NCBI GenBank assembly: GCA_036345935.2
Contig: JADWOT020001308.1
Location: 1 to 64,000, forward strand
Origin: Taenia hydatigena
Taxonomy: Eukaryota > Platyhelminthes > Cestoda > Cyclophyllidea > Taeniidae
Length of the DNA: 64,000 nucleotides
Reading direction: 5' to 3'
Part shown: positions 1-9,830 of the stretch, piece after piece
Layout: each line of letters begins with the position of its first letter
How positions within the stretch are numbered: position 1 is the first letter of the stretch
The notes under the pieces: model-generated
Seen by the model: the letters and a program-made list of their open reading frames with translations, nothing else
Database searches by the model: none
What the model was told of the DNA's origin: nothing
Program-made: the position numbers and the translations under genes

Positions 1-3000
1 TAGTAGTCGTACCCTTCGCATCGGGCCTCGCTGCCATATCATACCTCAGCAGCACCGTCTTCTCTCGTTCACCCACAAAAACTCAAACCACCACACCTTC
101 ACTACACCTCCACCCCCACATTTCAGGTACTCCACTCCAAACCATTATTTCCGAATGGCTCAACACACCCGCACAAAGACAGTGAACATCACATGCATGC
201 CAATAACAGTTCATTAAAATGAATTTATTGCGATTCACGAAAGGTGGAGAAATAATTTAAAAAAAAGGGGAATATCAGGATGCACCAACGTTTCGACAAG
301 CAGAACCTCGTCCACTTTTTAGAGAGAACACCTAGCTGAAGGGCTTGGACACCAACACTCGAATGCCGCAATAAGTTGAGCAGCAGTAGTGAATGCAGAC
401 AGGATTCATATCGTTCCTCATGGCAGCTGCAAAGGAATAGATGCACTTGATTTACACCAACTCAACGGTGCCTCACATACAAATCTGCGTCCACGCCACA
501 AACTCGATGACGTCTAAAGTAACCACGCGGCACCTGCAACCACGATCACACACTTCGAGGTAGCGGGGACTCAAACACTGGCTGCCTGCGAATTAGTCGA
601 AATCCAGCCAGATAATGATCTTACGAGGACAATCTTGACTAAACAACCAATCTCCCAAATGACTATCAAAGGCTGCTGACGCACCACCCACCGCTATCTA
701 CATTGCGTCTATGTGGCAGCCCAATATCCTGCCCCAGCTCGGCAATACCCCAACCACCGGCTCACAGGCAGCCAAGTACAGTCATACTGGCTCACTCTCA
801 AACAACTTTGGGGTGGTCGTCAATAATTCCACCCCCACCACCTAGCCACTTAACACCACAAATCCACCAACATGTAACCAACTAATCATCTTGACTGTGG
901 AAGTGGCGACAAATTTCTCCTCCAAGACAGACATTAAAGCAGCCAGCGGCGCCTTAACGGGTCTCGCTGATTGGCGCCAAATTATGGAAGGTGTACACTT
1001 CAAGTAATCTCCTTCAAACAACGACCTCACGAAATACATGCTCTGTCCCCTACGGGGCCGAAAGAAGGCCCTAGTGCAAATTACTGATGATCTAGCGCCA
1101 CCTGCTGGTAATCTGAAGGCCACCGATTCATCTACAAACCACAACTGCTGCAGCTCCTAAAATGCAACTTTAAAATAATAATAGGCCTGAAAGCCCTTGC
1201 GCCAATCATCACTTCACGTGCATATTCACCAATGTAAACGCTTAATAACACTTTAAGTTCAACATCAAAACAGCTTCAGTGTTATCTCTTAATCCACCCT
1301 ATGGCACTTAACTGCCTTGTTGCAAATAACGAGTCAGACGTTTCTGACACCATTCAAGTGCACACATACTACACCACGTGTCAGACTCTGGATAGCTTAG
1401 TTACCCTGTGTCAACATCACGACTCAGATAAAAGACATTCACCATAGCCTGTCACTCACGATGCCCGAAATTCTGCACAAGTAATGCAGGCGCGAAGTGA
1501 TAAAGACTTGAGATCTCCGGTGTACCTCATCCGAGAGAGAGACACCATCCAGAGGTGGCACGAAGACTCAATGTGCCCAGTTTTTGAAGTTGGGAGACAG
1601 CATAGGATAGGCAGCGAAGCCGATCATTCTACAGCTGAAGATTTCAAAGCCTCTTCACCCACAAAGGTGACTGCCTAAATGCACCACGAAGGAGGCCAGA
1701 TACCCATTTCATGTCGCCCACTGACAAAACCCACCCGTCAATATTAGCATATATTACGGTGCCCTGATTGCTCGCTAAAAGAAAAATTTCCCGATTCTCC
1801 CAATCCAGACAGTCTTTCGGCAGTCAAGCGATTCCGTTCTACGACAAGTCTCTCAGGCCAGAGCAGAGTCCTTCAATACACTCGACCGAGAATCCATCTT
1901 ACTTGAATTCAGGCCGAGGAGAGTCCGATATCGCGATATGCGATTGTCAAATCGATGGAGCTCAGCATTCCTTTTGCCAGGGTCTCAAGGCAAAGTGGAA
2001 GCGGTTCTGCATAGAGTAACCTCTCCGGTTCTCATTTACAAATTGACCGACATTTGACATCGGCAGAATTCAAGTCAATGTGACTGCATATCTTGGGAAG
2101 TCCAACACCCAAAACAACAAGGACCGTACGTCAATGCTTTGTCAATTTCTAGAAGCACGATGCAAAGAAACACAGCTGATGAGCCAAAACCAGCCTAATC
2201 AAACATGCAGTGGCTCAAAATGACCAGTAATTTATTTTAAAAATACGAGGTCATGAGCAGGATCAGAAAGAACGATGGTGAATCTCCACAGGCTCGCAAG
2301 CCTACCATACACCCACAATGCTCTCCTTAAGCCAAAATCATTAACAATAAAACCAAGTGCCTGCGAATTTAACACCCATTTACTCGACAAACAATAAAAC
2401 TATGCGAGGAGCAGGGTCATGAACAACAACGTCGGTTATCCATCCGACGGGTTGGATGGACAGCAAACTGATTCGCAACCAATACCATTGGTTAACTACG
2501 CAACACTCGTCCACCGAGCCGTGATAGCACTCAATCTAGCAATGTATTCAAACAAAGGTGGGCAATTATTTGCATTTATCAACAGCCTACGTGACATAAA
2601 TTCAACTGTCTGCGAAAATTAATTTAATTCAGGAGGCACCTAACCAAGCGTAGATTTACATTACCAAATTATCAGGACATTTGAATGGTTTATGCATTAC
2701 ATTCAAACCTCTGCAAAAAAAACCAAATATTTACCACCTTTTGAATTTCTCGCTTTGTTTGACAAAGAGACTTACTTATAATAACAAATAAAGCCACCAA
2801 ATTATAGCCATGTACTTTTATAAAAAGCTCTTGAAGGTATTCATTCTACCATTATATTGTCTTCATGCCTAATTCTTCTAATGTGCACGTGCTAATGTTA
2901 ACTGCGTATAAGCAACAGTTACGACAAAATGCTTGCTTTTCGCAGGTATGTGAATATCGCATATGAAGAAGTTATATTTATCAGAAACATGCATATCTGA

Positions 3001-3057
3001 AAATGTGAATTTGCATGAAAGTGTGGCTTGCGGTTAATGGGAGTTGCTAGATTCGTA
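1..3057. other. C/A-rich stretch without a supported gene
   Basis: No splice-supported coding structure is visible here. The + strand is rich in A and C and poor in G. Two open frames on the + strand (1484-1678 and 1768-2019, 64 and 83 residues) have a protein-like mixture of polar and charged residues, but I found no convincing acceptor or donor for either, no recognisable domain, and open frames of this length are expected by chance in a window of this size. Treat them as unproven. Nothing else in the stretch stands out. Confidence 0.4.
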
Positions 3058-3246
3058 CTTGTAGTTTTTTGTTTGCTGGAACTCTTGGTTTCGGTCAAGG
3101 TCACAGGGTGACCGTACTGCCCTAGCTGCGTGGGCTGGCCTTCGGGCCATGCCAGCAGCCTATTTCCCTCTGTCCGCTGAATATAGATATTATACCCTAG
3201 CATTCTGCCTTCGTTTGCCTTCGAGGGAGTCTCGGAACGCTACAGT
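3058..3246. repeat. dispersed ~190 bp repeat, copy 1
   Basis: This segment aligns along its length with 13171-13362. Shared blocks include GGGCCATGCCAGCAGCC, the CCCTAGCATTC block near the right end and a run around TTTGCCTTC followed by GGGA. An internal hairpin is visible around TGGCC-ttcg-GGCCA, inside a larger GGCTGG/CCAGCAGCC pairing. Copies differ by scattered substitutions and small indels, including a TA-rich run that is longer in the second copy. No coding frame is shared. It is a short non-autonomous element or an old dispersed repeat; the family is not recognised. Confidence 0.7.
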
Positions 3247-4473
3247 GTGTGCTTAGTCTGGGCGATTATTTTACAGTATGAAGGTGATCTTAAATTATCA
3301 CGACTTTTGAGGATCAATTTTTGCTGGATGCGCGTTTTATGCTTGAGAAAGAAGACGACAGCCGAATTGATGGACTAACCACTAAAGGGTAATTATATTC
3401 CAGACAATAAGAGGTAACATTGAAGATCTATAACAATTATTGTAGGAAAACACAATTTATGACGAGGGAAGCATGAGTTTGCTCTTTTAAGCTGTAACTG
3501 CGTGTATGCTGGGAAAGACTAGCGTGGTTACATGCAAAGGATCGTTCAGCAGACAGCACTTTGGAGAACTTCCCACTTTGTGGAATCATTAACCTCTTCA
3601 TGGGGTTAATAAGCAATGAATTGGGATATTCGTCGCTGAGTATGAGTTTTAGAAGATAAGAAGTAGTCCAGACTCCAAAGTGCCACAACGCTCCGTAAAC
3701 TTCGTGGGACACAGAGTTTGGTCAGATTAAATAGCAGTTCCCTAAGACCGCACGAAACAAGCGAGATCTGGGCCAACGCCAACTAACCAAACAGAGCTCT
3801 GCAGTTTCCTTAGCTTAACAAATTACTACAAGCGTTTCGCTAAGGACTTGGCTAAGATTGCCTGTCGCTGCGAAAAGTGACTAAGAAGCTGGTAAAGAAG
3901 GTGTTTTGCGTAGGCGAATGAGCATGTTGAAGCAAAGCACAGAGGCAGGTGATGTTTGCCTCCTCAGGAAACCATCTCGCAATTCGTGTCACCGACCCAG
4001 CCATAAGGGATTAATCATACACCTAACCACCACACACACTCGCATACGCTTTTCACCGCCTCCTGCCCAATCTCTCTGTGAACTCCCAACCTTCCACTAC
4101 ATAGTTCAGAAGACGTCAAAGGGCCAACGCAGATGAAAATCGTAAAAAAATAGCAGTAACTTATGCCACCACCCTCCCCTCCTTCCCTACTTCATCTTAA
4201 CCGTCTCCTCCTCACTAACCTCATTCACATGCATCGTCAGTCAAGTACTGTCGCAACTAGTGCATTTCACTTATCAAAGTAAACCATGAAGAGCGTCTTC
4301 GAGTTTGTCGATTGATAGGAACTTACATTCCATCCACAAAGTCCATTCCTACATACCTCACTCGAGTACACGGATAGGAAAATGGGCAAACGAAGGCATC
4401 CAGGAGAATGTGGAAGAAAGAGAACAGGGAATGAGGAACGCAGTGCAACAGCACAGTGTAGGAACATACGACA

Positions 4474-4648
4474 ATGGCCTTACTTCATCCTCTCCTCTAC
4501 TTCCTCTCTTCTGTGAACGTCTCATCTTCGCCTCTCATCCAACTATTCCTTCGTGGCTTTCAGCTTAACAATCATGTTGCTTCCTCTCCACTGGAGAGGT
4601 GCAATCACCGCCATTGTCCTCCCTGCTGCAACACACCAATTGACCTAG
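4474..4648 (+). CDS. candidate alternative first exon (1a), hydrophobic N-terminus
   Basis: An ATG at 4474 opens a frame running to a donor-like CTAG|GTATGC at 4648/4649, giving 58 codons plus one base (phase 1). The first ~30 residues are hydrophobic and signal-peptide-like (MALLHPLLYFLSS...), followed by a short Cys/His-rich part (CNHRHCPPCC). The segment with FLRGF then QLNNHVASSP matches 1b (FLRGF, then QLAINASPP) in the same reading frame, which is the main evidence that it codes. Joined to exon 2 at 5718 it keeps the frame to the stop at 6655 and gives 223 residues. It could instead be a dead duplicate of 1b, or its hydrophobicity could come from a pyrimidine-rich intron. Confidence 0.4.
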
Positions 4649-5064
4649 GTATGCGACTAAAAGAAGCAGCAAAAGCACAACTTCACGAGCTTTATGTCAA
4701 TCGATGGGCGTTCGTCGCCACTGTCTTCACTACATTCATACCTCGCATTGCCCTAACTGCCCGAAAGTCGTCCTTCCAAAAGGAAACAACAGAGATAAAA
4801 AGCTGACAGAAAGTAGTTCAGGCAAGGCAGTGCATTTCATTCAAAGCACATTGGTATTGGTGGTCCGTCTCATCCCCCTTCGCCGCCTTTGCATGCGCCA
4901 TGATGCAGAGAAATCGACCAAGGTAAAAAGACACGAAGGCAAGTGATGTCTGTTCCCGCAAAACCATCCACAACGGGTGCCTCCCAAGTCCAACATCACA
5001 CGGCCCTGAGAGACACCACGCGTCAATACGTGCCGCTAATCGATTCACACGTGTGGAATTCGAA

Positions 5065-5329
5065 ATGGTCCATCGCACAACAGCGTCGGATATGATCGTT
5101 AACGTGTTGTTTCGTCTACTGCTACTCATCTTTCTTCGTGGATTCGTTCCGTTAATTCAGTTGGCCATCAATGCCTCCCCTCCGCTTCGTTTTACCCTCC
5201 TATTCGGTCTTCTGTTGTTTTTTTACGTTTGTCACCTCCCTCGCCATCACGGTATCAGTTCCAACCGCCCGGACCTCCATTCCGAAAAACTCAAAAGGCC
5301 GAAACAGATACCTACATTAGAAATTAGGG
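5065..5329 (+). CDS. candidate alternative first exon (1b), two hydrophobic segments
   Basis: ATG at 5065 opens 88 codons plus one base and ends at TTAGGG|GTAAGTT, a strong donor in phase 1. Two hydrophobic stretches are seen, about residues 10-35 (VLFRLLLLIFLRGF core) and 45-61 (FTLLFGLLLFFYVCHL), followed by a basic, hydrophilic tail with LKRPKQIP. Joined to 5718-5825 and the later exons it gives an uninterrupted 253-residue protein with an anchored or secreted N-terminus. An alternative is that only 5259-5329 is exonic, since TCACGGTATCAG at 5247-5258 preceded by a long pyrimidine tract is a good acceptor. The strong donor is more certain than the start. Confidence 0.45.
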
Positions 5330-5717
5330 GTAAGTTATGCCACCAGTTTCTCCTTCTCTCCTCTCCTCCCCTCGTGCCAACCTTTTCCATTCTCCTCCCC
5401 CTCCTCATTATTTCATTTGCGTGCGTCATTTCATTTTCATCATATCTGCTACTGAAAAGTCGTAATTCCTAGCAATAGGTATATTTCTTTAAGTTTTACT
5501 CATTCAGATGGCTAGATGAGTGGGTAGGTGAATCAGTTCCGGAGTAGACAGGAGAAAGAGACAGAGAAATGCCGAATACTGCACCACAGCACTGCGCATA
5601 GTCAACTTACGGCGGCCATTTTCAATCCCCTTCTATCCTTCCCCACCCTGTCCCATTTCATGCCCTCGGCTTCTCATCTCTCTGCTTCTCTCTCAATCAC
5701 TCCTTTGTCTCTTTCAG

Positions 5718-5825
5718 ACGTACCCTCGCGTTGCTTAGCAATGCAACGAAATAATTCTGCCAGGCAGAGGCCTAGACAAAGGCGTCAAACACGCAACGTC
5801 ATTAACGTAATAGTAATCTTTAGGG
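5718..5825 (+). CDS. internal exon 2 (108 nt) of the 4-6.6 kb gene
   Basis: The exon follows a pyrimidine tract ending CTCTTTCAG and ends at TTTAGGG|GTGAGTC, a near-consensus donor. Its length is 108 nt (36 codons) with phase 1 at both ends, so it could be skipped without breaking the frame. Only one of the three frames is open across it, and that frame is the one both upstream donors and the downstream acceptor require. The peptide is strongly basic, Arg/Gln/Asn-rich in the middle (RQRPRQRRQTRN), with a hydrophobic end (VINVIVIF). I do not recognise a domain. Confidence 0.55.
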
Positions 5826-5894
5826 GTGAGTCGCCGATTTCTCTAATCAACTCATACCCTACACCACGCCTGCTGTGCCACGCTTACTGCCTAC

Positions 5895-5911
5895 CTGTCT
5901 GTCTGTCTGTC
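5895..5911. repeat. CTGT microsatellite in intron 2
   Basis: Short run of four CTGT units inside the intron between 5826 and 5987. A related but shorter CTGT run is present at the matching place in the second copy near 51103, showing the intron was duplicated together with the exons. Confidence 0.8.
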
Positions 5912-5987
5912 ATCTGTTTGGTTGCCTCAGTTTGTGTGTGCACGTTTGTGTGTGTGCCATTACCTATCTTTGTTTTCGTACTTTTAG

Positions 5988-6020
5988 AAGGTCGCCTCCA
6001 TCGGTCTCCCACCAAAACAG
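5988..6020 (+). CDS. 33-nt micro-exon 3 of the 4-6.6 kb gene
   Basis: Acceptor CGTACTTTTAG precedes the exon and donor AAACAG|GTAGGAA follows it. It is 33 nt, phase 1 on both sides, encoding EGRLHRSPTKT across the junctions. The same place in the second copy (51165-51193) keeps the acceptor, the GTCGCCT core and the AAACAG donor, but is 29 nt long and has in-frame stops. That conservation of borders argues the exon is real here and broken there. Tiny symmetric exons are typical of flatworm micro-exon genes, but whether this belongs to a described family cannot be told. Confidence 0.55.
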
Positions 6021-6033
6021 GTAGGAACGTCTG

Positions 6034-6050
6034 CGTGTGTGTGTGTGTGC
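6034..6050. repeat. GT microsatellite in intron 3
   Basis: Eight GT units directly downstream of the 33-nt exon. The second copy has a shorter GTGTGC run at the matching position near 51200-51216. Confidence 0.8.
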
Positions 6051-6116
6051 CTGACTGTGTGCATTGAAGTGGGAAGACACATTCATCTCATCCTCTCCTC
6101 TAACTTGTCATTCTAG

Positions 6117-6148
6117 TCTACCAGGTCGACAGTTCTATCCTGGGTGAA
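6117..6148 (+). CDS. 32-nt micro-exon 4 of the 4-6.6 kb gene
   Basis: The exon runs from an acceptor (TTGTCATTCTAG) to GGTGAA|GTAAGAT. It enters in phase 1 and leaves in phase 0, encoding VYQVDSSILGE. That is the phase needed by the last exon. A shorter form using the GTGAAG five bases upstream would be 27 nt but would run into TGA in the last exon, so the 32-nt form is preferred. The second copy (51280-51308) keeps the QxDSSIL core in the same frame but reads TAA at its end and lacks the GTAAGA donor. Confidence 0.5.
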
Positions 6149-6331
6149 GTAAGATCTCCATTCGTTGCTCGTTGCATGCCTAGTTGGTTGCCTCATTAAT
6201 TTCAACTCCACTTTCCACCAACACCTTATCGTCCACCCACCCATTCACCAACCCACACACCCACCAACTCACTTTACTACATCTAATCGCTTTTTCCTCC
6301 CGTGGCTCCTCCACTTCCTCACTTATTTCAG

Positions 6332-6655
6332 ATTGAAATGGACGGACCACATGGAATTGGCAGAAGAATTCGTACAAGGTTGAGGAGATACATCATCCGC
6401 GTCTTCAACACGTGCTGTCTGTGCGGACGGACGGCAAAGAAGCCCGTCATACAGGGCGATTTTTCACAGTACACAAGTTATGAATTTTGCGGCGGACTGA
6501 GTGAACAAATGCTCTGCGATTCCCAATCAAGAACCCTCCTCAGTGGCACCAACTCTTCAAAGTGGGAAAGCGACACACAGCCATCGCGCAACTCGGTGGC
6601 ATTTGAAGGTGCACAACAATCATCCAGCACACCTAGATGGTCTCTCACAGAATAA
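6332..6655 (+). CDS. terminal exon 5: basic, Cys-containing C-terminal domain
   Basis: A long pyrimidine tract (TCCTCCACTTCCTCACTTATTTCAG) leads into 107 codons in phase 0, ending in TAA at 6653-6655. The first ~45 residues are basic with an RRIRTRLRRY run and a CCLCG motif; the rest is Ser/Gln/Thr-rich and hydrophilic. In the second copy (51456 onward) the same frame keeps E-x-D, H-x2-G, LR and CCLCG at matching spacing (TEVDTAHKTGKY..., CCLCGSG), while bases differ more, as expected for coding sequence. The CxxC-like cluster could bind metal or form disulfides. The family is not recognised; membrane-proximal basic plus cysteines would also suit palmitoylation. Both are inference. Confidence 0.6.
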   Translation: MEMDGPHGIGRRIRTRLRRYIIRVFNTCCLCGRTAKKPVIQGDFSQYTSYEFCGGLSEQMLCDSQSRTLLSGTNSSKWESDTQPSRNSVAFEGAQQSSSTPRWSLTE

Positions 6656-6656
6656 A
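6651..6656 (+). promoter_or_regulatory. AATAAA overlapping the stop codon of the terminal exon
   Basis: The canonical polyadenylation hexamer AATAAA lies across the stop codon TAA (6653-6655). If used, the transcript would have a 3' untranslated region of only a few tens of bases. No other AATAAA closely follows before the satellite array. The match may be chance in this A-rich end. Confidence 0.3.
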
Positions 6657-6689
6657 GGTCAACTCAACAATTTGACCGCGATAAGCCCA

Positions 6690-9600
6690 TGAGAGACACA
6701 AAAGCACGGAGGAGTTCTCATTATAAAAATGGTATTTAGAAACAGGCAACAAAGAAGCGCCGAAGTGGCAATTTCAAACCAATAACGACTCCATTACGTA
6801 CCGATCAAAAAGAGGCGCAGTGTTGAAGACGCGGAAAAGTAGGCTAGAGCGCTACCACCAAGGCGCAAAACTCTGAAGAATGCCACGACAAATTCGCACA
6901 GCAAAAACAGGAGGCAACTAATTCATCACTTCTCCTTTTTACTAATAAAACTCGAAACGGACTAAAAGAGAGCCAACTGGCAGCCATGATGACCATACCA
7001 CCACGCTACAAAAAAGCACTGCCCAGGTAGCGACTGCATCAATTCCAGCACCAACTTACACGGGAACTCCCAAGAGCAAGACAGGAGGCAACAGGTCGAG
7101 CAGTTCTCCGTTTGAAAGTTAAAAACCTAAAAAAAATTCAAAAAGAGAGCCACGTTGGTGACGCGACAACACAAAGTGCCGCTCGATTACCAAGAAGTGT
7201 CCAGATATAAAATGTGTCCGTTTCATCACTATCTGAGTAGAGAGCTCGTCAAAGGAAAATCTAGATGCAGCCTTCAAAATTAAAAATTCAAAACGGATTT
7301 AAAGACGCGCCGCATTGCAGCCGCGATGATAACAAGAGATGGACAAACAAAAAGTGCATCCGGAAGCCAAAAACAGACCCTAGAGTTCGACAGAACAAAT
7401 ACAAAAATCAACTGACTAAGCGGGTCTCGTACCTAACGCAAAAATACAAAAAGCGATTTTTTAAAAAAACCCAGCAGAAACCAGAAAAACGCCGCCAACC
7501 CCGAGTGCAAAAAAAGATTTTTAAAACAGAGAAGCAAACGAGAGGTCAATATCTGTAACAAAAGAATTTTAACCGAGGAACGGCGAATAAAAATAAGAGT
7601 ATTTGTAAAAAATGGAGATGTTACGATGCAGCGATGACAATCTACCTCCCTACAACCAAAAGTTGCCCGCAAAAAGAATACTTCCAACTCCTCGCAATCT
7701 CTACCGACAGCACCTCATCACCATCGCAAACAGCGACTGCATGAACAATCCTCCGTCTCAACAATATAAAACGTCATACCAAATAAAAAGGAGAGATTCG
7801 TTGGTGCAGCGACAACAGACTACTGCCCTACTACTCTCAAGAGGTGCCCACATACAGAATACTTCCAACTCCTCGCAATCTGTACCGACAGCACCTCATC
7901 ACCATCGCAAACGCCGACTGCATGACTAATGCTTCGTCTTAACAGCATTAAACGTCATAACAAATAAAAGGAGAGATTCGTCGGTGCCGCGACAACAGAC
8001 TACTGCCCTACTACTAGCAAGAGGTGCCCACATACAGAATACTTCCAACTCCTCGCAATCTGTACCGACAGCACCTCACCACCATCGCAAACGCCGACTG
8101 CATGACTAATCCTTCGTCTTAACAACATTAAACGTCATAACAAATAAAAAGGAGAGATTCGTCGGTGCCGCGACAACAGACTACTGCCCTACTACTAGCA
8201 AGAGGTGCCCACATACAGAATACTTCCAACTCCTCCCAGTCTGTACCGACAGCACCTCATCACCATCGCAAACGCCGACTGCATGACTAATCCTTCGTCT
8301 TAACAGCATTAAACGTCATAACAAATAAAAGGAGAGATTCGTCGGTGCCGCGACAACAGACTACTGCCCTACTACTAGCAAGAGGTGCCCACATACAGAA
8401 TGCTTCCAACTCCTCGCAATCTGTACCGACAGCACCTCATCACCATCGCAAACGCCGACTGCATGACTAATCCTTCGTCTTAACAACATTAAACGTCATA
8501 ACAAATAAAAAGGAGAGATTCGTCGGTGCCGCGACAACAGACTACTGCCCTACTACTCTCAAGAGGTGCCCACATACAGAATACTTCCAACTCCTCGCAA
8601 TCTGTACCGACAGCACCTCATCAACATCGCAAACGCCGACTGCATGACTAATGCTTCGTCTTAACAGCATTAAACGTCATAACAAATAAAAGGAGAGATT
8701 CGTCGGTGCCGCGACAGCAGACTACTGCCCTACTACTAGCAAGAGGTGCCCACATACAGAATACTTCCAACTCCTCACAATCTGTACCGACAGCACTTCA
8801 TCGCGATCGCAAAAGGAGAATGCATGCCTAATCCTTCGTCTCAACCTTATAAAGCGTCATACCTAATATAAAGTTGAGAACCGTTAATGCCGCGATGGCG
8901 GATTAGCGCCTATCTGATCTGTCTAAACAATAAAAATTGTGTTGCGGATTGTAAAGGATAGACGCTTCGGTACCTAGTTAATTTTGACTACTGCCATATT
9001 ACTAAGATATGCTCACGTACAGAACACTTCATTTTGTCACAATCCCCACCCACGCTTATGCAACAGACGTAGGACCTGACAAGTTTAGCTATTCTGTCTC
9101 AACAACAGAAAACCTGAAACGGATTAAAAATGAAGGTCGCGTCGATGCCGCGATAACACAGACTACCGGTATACTAACAAGGGGCGCTCACATGCACAAT
9201 ACTTCCATTTCGGCGCAATCTGACCCCACAGCTCCTCATGACAAAGACAAAACGCGACTGTTTCATTAGATCTGCTTAACAATAAAAAGCGTAAAATCGG
9301 ATCGCAAGAGGGAGACGCGTCGGTGCCGCGATGATACAGACCACTGCCCTATTACCAAGAGGGCCTCATGCACAGAACACCTCCATTTCGTCATAATCTC
9401 TACTCACGGCTCCTTATAACAGACGTAGGAGCCGACAAGCTCACCATTTCTGTCTCAACAATAAAAACGTGATACGGATTGTAAAGGAAATACGCGTCGG
9501 TACTGCAATTACAGAGACCTCCGCCCTATCGCCAAGAGGTGCTCACGTACAGAAAACCTCCATTTGGTCAATTTCTACCGACGGCTCCTTACGACAGACG

Positions 9601-9830
9601 TAGGAGCCAAGTGCCTCAGCTCTTCGCCGTTCTAACGATTACATAAAACGTGATGCTGAATCTAAAGGGAAGACTCGTTGGCACCGCGATAACACAGACT
9701 ACCGCCCTACTACCAACATGTGCTTACATACAGAATACTTCCATTTCGTCACAATATGTACAGATAGCTCCTCATAACATAGGTAGGAGGCGACTGCTTT
9801 AAAAGTTTTGCGTTTCAAAATTAAAAACGT
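6690..9830. repeat. ~180 bp satellite array with homogeneous core
   Basis: About seventeen head-to-tail units of roughly 160-181 bp. The core (about 7620-8885) is nearly identical between units: the marker GGAGAGATTCG ends at 7800, 7980, 8161, 8341, 8522 and 8702, giving periods of 180, 181, 180, 181 and 180. Outside the core, units are clearly related but diverged. The right flank shows GCGTCG/GCCGCGAT blocks near 9137, 9317, 9494 and 9675, and the left flank shows CAGGAGGCAAC blocks near 6908 and 7082. The + strand is extremely C-rich (26 C against 7 G in 7681-7740). Open frames found in it (7612-7929, 9009-9269) are by-products of the repeat and not genes. Confidence 0.9.

Larger units (their letters stand above)
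3780..5500 (+). repeat. local segmental duplication in the 5' part of the 4-6.6 kb gene
   Basis: Two neighbouring blocks share several matching patches in the same order. The stretch near 3945-4000 resembles 4938-4990, the stretch near 4100-4160 (ending in a GTAACTT-like site) resembles 5280-5345 (ending in GTAAGTT), and 4380-4470 resembles 5535-5610. Offsets are about 1.0-1.2 kb, so the second block contains extra sequence. The coding part of the duplication is described under the two first-exon candidates. Introns and flanks match about as well as coding parts, which points to a duplication of genomic DNA and not retroposition. Confidence 0.5.

Noticed and set aside
5528..6067. 179-codon + strand frame as a single-exon gene
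   Set aside because: It includes introns with GT and CTGT microsatellites; the real exons are the 108 and 33 nt parts flanked by splice signals.
7612..9269. Open frames inside the satellite (7612-7929, 9009-9269)
   Set aside because: They repeat the unit sequence, differ between units by frame-breaking indels, and carry no domain.
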